This document shows, in pieces, positions 59,392 through 64,000 of a stretch of 64,000 nt of DNA (its first letter is position 1; every line of letters begins with the position of its first letter). Below the pieces are notes generated by a model. The model made no database searches. It was not told where the DNA came from and was given only the letters and a program-made list of their open reading frames with translations. Source of the DNA: Oscillospiraceae bacterium (GTDB taxonomy: Bacteria; Bacillota; Clostridia; Oscillospirales; CAG-272); the NCBI GenBank assembly GCA_015064155.1, contig SVST01000016.1, positions 1 through 64,000 on the forward strand. The letters are read 5' to 3'. A program made the position numbers and the translations under genes.

Positions 59392-60567
59392 TCAAACACC
59401 AAATGCACGCGCCAAACGCTCGGTTGCCTCACTGAGCTTATCATAGTCGGCGGCATAGCAAAGGCGCAAATACCCCTCCCCATCGGGTCCGAACGCACTG
59501 CCGGGTGCCGTAACGACGTGCGTTTTTTCCAAAATGTATTCAGCCGCTTCAACAGAGGACATCCCAAGCCCCTTGATACTTGGGAAAACGTAGAATGCCC
59601 CTTTGGGACAGTGGCAAGAAAAACCGCGAAGACGGTTGAGCTGATCCACGATCAATCTTCTGTTACGGTCATAATGGGCAACCATCCGTTTGACATCCTC
59701 TTCCGCGCGATAAAGCGCCTCGCATGCCGCAAGCTGCATCGGTTCGGGAATACTCGCGATCATATTCTCGTGCAGCTTAATAAGGTTTTCGATGATACGC
59801 TCGTTCGCACAGATGTACCCCACACGGAAGCCGGTCATGGAATAGGTTTTCGACAAGCTGTTGATGGTCAGCACGTACTCTTCAAGCCCCTCGATAGAAG
59901 CCAGACTTTTCTGCTCAAAGCCGTCGTAAACGATCTTTTCGTAAGGCTCGTCGGAAATGATAAAGATCTTATGCTTTTTCACGAGCTCCGCGATCTTTAA
60001 AAGGTCCTCCCACTCCAAAACTCCGCCCGTAGGATTGGAGGGCGAATTGATAATAATCAGCTTGGTTTTTTCGGTAATCAGCGGCTCAATGATGTCAGCG
60101 GTCATTTTAAATCCGTTTGATTCGTCTACCTTTGCATAAACGGTTTTTCCGTTCACCATATCGATCTGCCCCTTGTAATCGGGCCAGTTGGGACCTTGGA
60201 TAATCACCTCGTCACCCGGATTGACCAGCGTCACCATCGCCAGCATCAGTGCCTGCGTTGCCCCCGCCGTTACGATCAGATTTTTATCGGGATCGGCATA
60301 AATGCCGTTTTCGCGCTGCAATTTATCGGCGATTGCGACGCGCAACTCACGAATCCCCGCATTGGGCGTGTATTTGGTTTTTCCGTCCCGAAGCCCCTGT
60401 ACCGCGGCATCGATCACAAAATCGGGGGCGGGAAAGCAGGGCTCTCCCAAGGTCAGATTGATCGAATCGGGATATTTTTTTGCCAATTCAAACATACGGC
60501 GCACACCGGATGGCATCGCATTTTGCGCCGCAAAGCTCAACGGTAGTCCTTTATCCATCTGTTTCAT
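59392..60567 (-). CDS. Pyridoxal phosphate-dependent aminotransferase class I/II
   Basis: LTLGEPCFPAPDFV, KYTPNAGIRELRVAIA, INSPSNPTGGVLEWEDL, SLSKTYSMTGFRVGYI. Confidence 0.94.
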   Translation of the reverse strand: MKQMDKGLPLSFAAQNAMPSGVRRMFELAKKYPDSINLTLGEPCFPAPDFVIDAAVQGLRDGKTKYTPNAGIRELRVAIADKLQRENGIYADPDKNLIVTAGATQALMLAMVTLVNPGDEVIIQGPNWPDYKGQIDMVNGKTVYAKVDESNGFKMTADIIEPLITEKTKLIIINSPSNPTGGVLEWEDLLKIAELVKKHKIFIISDEPYEKIVYDGFEQKSLASIEGLEEYVLTINSLSKTYSMTGFRVGYICANERIIENLIKLHENMIASIPEPMQLAACEALYRAEEDVKRMVAHYDRNRRLIVDQLNRLRGFSCHCPKGAFYVFPSIKGLGMSSVEAAEYILEKTHVVTAPGSAFGPDGEGYLRLCYAADYDKLSEATERLARAFGV

Positions 60568-61018
60568 CCTCCAAATCGGGTAATATACAAGGCTTGCATT
60601 TATGCTCCATCAAAGAGATCATCGTCTGACTCTTCACCACTCCGTTCTGTCCCTTGACCCGCAACAAGAGCTGCTCCAATTCCTTGATGTCCTTGGCACA
60701 GACCTTTAACATGTAGTCGTATCCGCCGCTGATGGCATAGCACTCCAAGATGTCGGCTTCGGCTTGAACGAAGTCCATGAAATTTTCCACCCCTTGCGCA
60801 TACTGCAAAACCACCAGAATAAATGCCGAAACCGGCTTTCCGACCTTTTCTCCGTCGGTCAAAACGGTATAGGACGTAATCACCCCGTCCTTTTTCAAGC
60901 GGGACAGCCGCTTGTTGGTGGCAGGCACGGAAAGATTGATTGCACGGCTGATCTCCACCGTCTGTACCCCTGCATCTCCGGCAAGAATATGCAATATTTT
61001 CTTATCGATCTGATCCAT
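60551..61018 (-). CDS. Lrp/AsnC family transcriptional regulator
   Basis: MDQIDKKILHILAGDAGVQTVEISRAINLSVPATNKRLSRLKKDGVITSYTV; AsnC ligand domain; overlaps aminotransferase start. Confidence 0.94.
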   Translation of the reverse strand: MDQIDKKILHILAGDAGVQTVEISRAINLSVPATNKRLSRLKKDGVITSYTVLTDGEKVGKPVSAFILVVLQYAQGVENFMDFVQAEADILECYAISGGYDYMLKVCAKDIKELEQLLLRVKGQNGVVKSQTMISLMEHKCKPCILPDLEDETDG

Positions 61019-61207
61019 GTTGCCCTCCCAACGCTCTTATTCCTTTCTATTGTACCATGGATTGGCAAAAATGCAATATTTTTTCAAAAAAAAGAGCAAA
61101 AAAATATGTTTTATTCTTTTTTTATTTTATTTTCGATCAGAATAGTTCTTCCAAGGGAACGTACTCTTAAGAACACTTTTGAGTGTGCGTTACCTACCGA
61201 TAGGAAA

Positions 61208-61249
61208 AGGACGGAGATTGCATTCGCTTTCTCCGTCCCTTTTTCTTGA
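61208..61249 (+). terminator. Rho-independent terminator (plus strand)
   Basis: GGACGGAGA...TCTCCGTCCCTTTTTCTT. Confidence 0.6.
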
Positions 61250-61261
61250 CAAGCACTGACT

Positions 61262-61455
61262 TAATTAAAGACAGCAATATTTTGTCAAAAGTAACGCAAA
61301 GGCACTTTTGACATTAGCATATCAAAAGAGCTTTTGCTTACCTTCCGGGAGGGAGAAAGAAGCCTCCCCTGTGTAAGGGGATGTGGCAGCTGTAGGCTGA
61401 CGGAGGGGTTGTAAAAGCAAGATTTCACACAGGACAATCCCTCACCGCCTACGGA
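61262..61455. repeat. Intergenic dispersed-repeat-like element
   Basis: TGTCAAAAGT..ACTTTTGACA inverted repeat and GCCTCCCCTGTGTAAGGGGATGTGGCAGCTGTAGGCTGACGGAGGGGTTGT block typical of repetitive intergenic elements in gut Clostridia; no ORF. Confidence 0.6.
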
Positions 61456-61511
61456 GATATATCGCACGCGATACGCGTATATCGCAAATCCCGAAAGAGA
61501 TTTATATCGCT

Positions 61512-61537
61512 GCGTAGTGTCCTTAAGGGTACTACGC
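61512..61537. repeat. Inverted repeat GCGTAGT-GT-CCTTAAGG-GT-ACTACGC
   Basis: Outer arms GCGTAGT/ACTACGC and inner palindrome CCTTAAGG read directly. Confidence 0.85.
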
Positions 61538-61583
61538 TAAAGAAGCGCTCCTTTTGAAGGATAAAAATGGACGAAAGATCCGA

Positions 61584-62840
61584 TCAAACGACCGAAACGT
61601 CGGGATCCTCGCAGATCACGTCCAAAGAATATTTCCCTGCCAGCGCAGGTGCGGGATTTTCCCATTTCCCGTTTGTAAAGTCGGGGATCTCCACGGGTGC
61701 GCCGTTCATGGCGATCGATTGCTCGGAAAGAGGTCCGATGGCCATCCAAGCCACCGTATCATATGCGTCGATCGGCGTGTTGCACCCATGCTTCACACTT
61801 TCCACAAAGGCTCGGTTCACCAGCCAGTCCATACCGCCATGTCCTGCTTTTACCCCCTTGGAAACGTACTCCGCATGTAACGGATGGTCGTATTTGGCAA
61901 ACATTTCGGTTTCGTTTTCTCGGATTCCGTCGCCCATTTCAGGGAAATAGACCACATGCCCCTCTTCCGAGGACATAGCTTTTGTCCCTCTGACAGAAAA
62001 GTTACGGCTGTAGTAAGCGCGCGGCAAGGTGGTATCCAGGGTGAGTTGAATGGTTTCTCCGCCTGCGCAGGTAATGATCGTGTTTACAATATCGCCCTGC
62101 TTGTATTCCTTTTTCGCATGCCTGCTGTCCGCGCCAAAGGTTTCACCGGCATAATGCTTCAGCCCGACGCTTTTGGAAGCAAAGGAGGACAACCGCACCA
62201 TGCGGTTTCCTCGGTTGATATTCAATACCTTGGAAATCGGTCCCAGCTCGTGTGTCGGATAGTTTTCCCGATTGCACCGTTCATAATGACCGATACGGTA
62301 ATGCGGGATCTCGTCGGTATCGATTCCCTTGAAAAGATCCTCTGCATTGAGATAGTGATGATACCCGCCCGTACAGTGAACCAGCTCGCCGAAAAGTCCT
62401 TCCCTGACCATACGAAGCACCATCATCTCACGCCGTCCGTAGCAACAGTTCTCCAGCATCATCAAAGGAGCTTTGGTTTCCTCGTACGTACGGATCAAAT
62501 CAAAGCATTCGTCGATCGTATCGGCACAGCCTACCTCAATCGCCGTATATTTGCCCGCTTTCATCGATTCCATTGCCATTTGCGGTCTGCCACTCCAGCC
62601 AATCATGATCACGACGGCATCAATATCGGGGTGATGAATCACCTCGCGGTAATCCGTGGTTAAAGCGGGCTCATAGCCACCGTTTTCGAGTACGATCTGT
62701 TTTCCGGCTTCAAGACGGTTTTGGGAAAGATCGCAAAGCATCACGATCTCAACGTCGGACATCTGTGAATATGAGTTTTTCAACACGCTTTTTCCGCGTC
62801 TTCCAAGCCCGATATAGCCGATCTTAACTTTTTCTTTCAT
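61584..62840 (-). CDS. Gfo/Idh/MocA family oxidoreductase
   Basis: KIGYIGLGRRGKSVLKN; CDLSQNRLEAGK; KYTAIEVGCADTIDEC; GGMDWLVNRAFVESV. Confidence 0.9.
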   Translation of the reverse strand: MKEKVKIGYIGLGRRGKSVLKNSYSQMSDVEIVMLCDLSQNRLEAGKQIVLENGGYEPALTTDYREVIHHPDIDAVVIMIGWSGRPQMAMESMKAGKYTAIEVGCADTIDECFDLIRTYEETKAPLMMLENCCYGRREMMVLRMVREGLFGELVHCTGGYHHYLNAEDLFKGIDTDEIPHYRIGHYERCNRENYPTHELGPISKVLNINRGNRMVRLSSFASKSVGLKHYAGETFGADSRHAKKEYKQGDIVNTIITCAGGETIQLTLDTTLPRAYYSRNFSVRGTKAMSSEEGHVVYFPEMGDGIRENETEMFAKYDHPLHAEYVSKGVKAGHGGMDWLVNRAFVESVKHGCNTPIDAYDTVAWMAIGPLSEQSIAMNGAPVEIPDFTNGKWENPAPALAGKYSLDVICEDPDVSVV

Positions 62841-62855
62841 CCTATTAATCTCCTG

Positions 62856-62884
62856 TTGACAAGCATTGCTTTTTCAGCTATAAT
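62856..62884 (+). promoter_or_regulatory. Consensus promoter for araC-type regulator gene
   Basis: TTGACA-17 bp-TATAAT, exact consensus. Confidence 0.8.
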
Positions 62885-62885
62885 C

Positions 62886-62914
62886 ATTATAGCACATCGA
62901 AAAGCATCATACAA
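62886..62914 (-). promoter_or_regulatory. Promoter for oxidoreductase gene, interleaved with the plus-strand promoter
   Basis: TTGTAT-17 bp-TATAAT on minus strand. Confidence 0.65.
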
Positions 62915-62964
62915 TGCTAAAAAAGACACTAAAATGATAAAAATAGATAGTATCGAGGTAAAAA

Positions 62965-63777
62965 ATGGATCTGAAAATCAAAAAGATAAAGAAAGAATTT
63001 GAAATCATCGGTTTTTATACCGCATTCCGATTCGAATGGAATGAAGCCTTTGTCTTCAACGGTGAGCGTCACCACGTATGGGAGATCGTCTATCTGGATT
63101 CGGGAAAGGTAGAGGTCACCGAGGATGAAAAGGTCTATACGCTTGAATCGGGCAACATTATTTTACACGCACCCATGGAATTTCATCGAATCCGCAGCAC
63201 ATCCGGCACATCTCCTTCGGGCTACATTATCAGCTTTGAAGCGTCCGGAGAGCTTCCCGAGCAATTGAAAAACGGCATTTTTGTGTTGGATCCAAACTCC
63301 GCAAGCAATTATGAAGCCATCGTCAAGCAGATTCAAGCCTTTTTAAAAGTGCCAACGGGTGAATTTGCAGGACAAGAGGCAGCGGCACGTCTAACGGCTT
63401 TCCTGATCGAAATTGCAAACAAAACCGGCTCAACCGAACGGCTCTCCAACACCCAAAGTGCAATGGCATACCGCACAATCATTTCGCTGATGACCAAACG
63501 CGTATGCGAGAATTGCTCCCTTTCCGAGATTGCAGCGGAATGCAACATCAGCACAAGCTATTTGAAATTACTCTTCAAAACCTATGCAGGCATTGCACCG
63601 AAACAGTATTACGCCCATCTGCGAACGCAATATGCCGCAGAATTGCTCAAAAACGGGTTGTCCTCTGCAGAGATCGCAAACCGAATGAACTTCTCTTCTC
63701 CAAGCTATTTTTCCTCCTTTTTCAAGAAGCAAACCCATCTGTTGCCCTCGGAATACCAAAAAAACGCTCCCGTTTAA
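62965..63777 (+). CDS. AraC family transcriptional regulator
   Basis: Cupin-like N-term; CSLSEIAAECNISTSYLKLLFKTYAGIAPKQYYAHLRTQYAAELLKNGLSSAEIANRMNFSSPSYFSSFFKKQTHLLPSEYQKN. Confidence 0.94.
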   Translation: MDLKIKKIKKEFEIIGFYTAFRFEWNEAFVFNGERHHVWEIVYLDSGKVEVTEDEKVYTLESGNIILHAPMEFHRIRSTSGTSPSGYIISFEASGELPEQLKNGIFVLDPNSASNYEAIVKQIQAFLKVPTGEFAGQEAAARLTAFLIEIANKTGSTERLSNTQSAMAYRTIISLMTKRVCENCSLSEIAAECNISTSYLKLLFKTYAGIAPKQYYAHLRTQYAAELLKNGLSSAEIANRMNFSSPSYFSSFFKKQTHLLPSEYQKNAPV

Positions 63778-63788
63778 AGCATCATCAA

Positions 63789-63825
63789 AAAAGAACTCCT
63801 TTCTGCAGAAAAGAGTTCTTTTTTC
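63789..63825. terminator. Bidirectional terminator between convergent genes
   Basis: AAAGAACTCctttctgcagaaaaGAGTTCTTTTTTC. Confidence 0.7.
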
Positions 63826-63829
63826 GAAT

Positions 63830-64000
63830 TTAAAACTCAGGCTCGTAGCTTTGCTCAAACGGTGTCCAAAGTGCGCGGCGAACCTCAATATCCTTGATCG
63901 CAAGCATGGTGCAATACGGAGAAAAGCCCACGTGACCGCCGCTGATGTAGTTCGGATCGATCAGCTCGTTCACAAAAACGTCGTCGGCATACAAAAAGCT
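63830..64000 (-). CDS. C-terminal fragment of a larger protein, truncated by window end
   Basis: Open frame SFLYADDVFVNELIDPNYISGGHVGFSPYCTMLAIKDIEVRRALWTPFEQSYEPEF*; possible concanavalin-like/carbohydrate-active protein, not resolved. Confidence 0.6.
   Translation of the reverse strand, partial: SFLYADDVFVNELIDPNYISGGHVGFSPYCTMLAIKDIEVRRALWTPFEQSYEPEF

Noticed and set aside
60764-61249. 161-aa plus-strand ORF covering the lrp upstream region
   Set aside because: Antisense to lrp, extends through poly-T sequence and a terminator; not a plausible protein.
61275-61340. c-di-GMP-I riboswitch (ACGCAAAG match)
   Set aside because: Only an 8-nt coincidence inside an inverted repeat; the GGGCAAACC and tetraloop-receptor parts are missing and no downstream gene exists.
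1-64000. tRNA, rRNA, prophage, restriction-modification or classical defence genes
   Set aside because: None recognised by motif reading in the supplied ORFs or intergenic sequence; a tRNAscan/DefenseFinder run would be needed to be sure.

Overview
This 64 kb window looks like the chromosome of an uncultured gut-type Clostridia/Firmicutes bacterium. The taxon is inferred from gene content and style, not proven. Most of it is densely packed housekeeping sequence: SRP RNA 5' part, rplS, cls, a P-type ATPase, dnaE, whiA, murB, coaE, prfA, a Sua5-type gene, a topoisomerase A subunit, a split metH / activation protein / metF operon, secA, trmL, mnmA, a dgt-dnaG-rpoD operon, hflX, rpmE, and a metabolic accessory block at the right end. 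Four places are less ordinary. (1) 7.63-8.37 kb has no protein-coding gene and carries two divergent orphan RNA candidates: a ~450-nt structured RNA on the minus strand and a ~150-nt plus-strand sRNA with two CCCUC-loop hairpins. Each has a promoter with 17-bp spacing and an intrinsic terminator. (2) An apparent operon at 37.7-30.1 kb (minus strand) holds two membrane proteins, a 74-aa (NNQ)n repeat protein whose 9-bp units vary almost only synonymously, and two zinc-ribbon ABC exporters flanking a DUF1854 protein. (3) 23.55-24.20 kb has an inverted pair of multi-hairpin repeats whose stems differ in sequence but keep pairing, flanking a decayed LRR-protein tail. (4) 61.26-61.54 kb is another repeat island, near a pair of interleaved divergent promoters at 62.85-62.92 kb. 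All family calls come from reading motifs; no database search was run.
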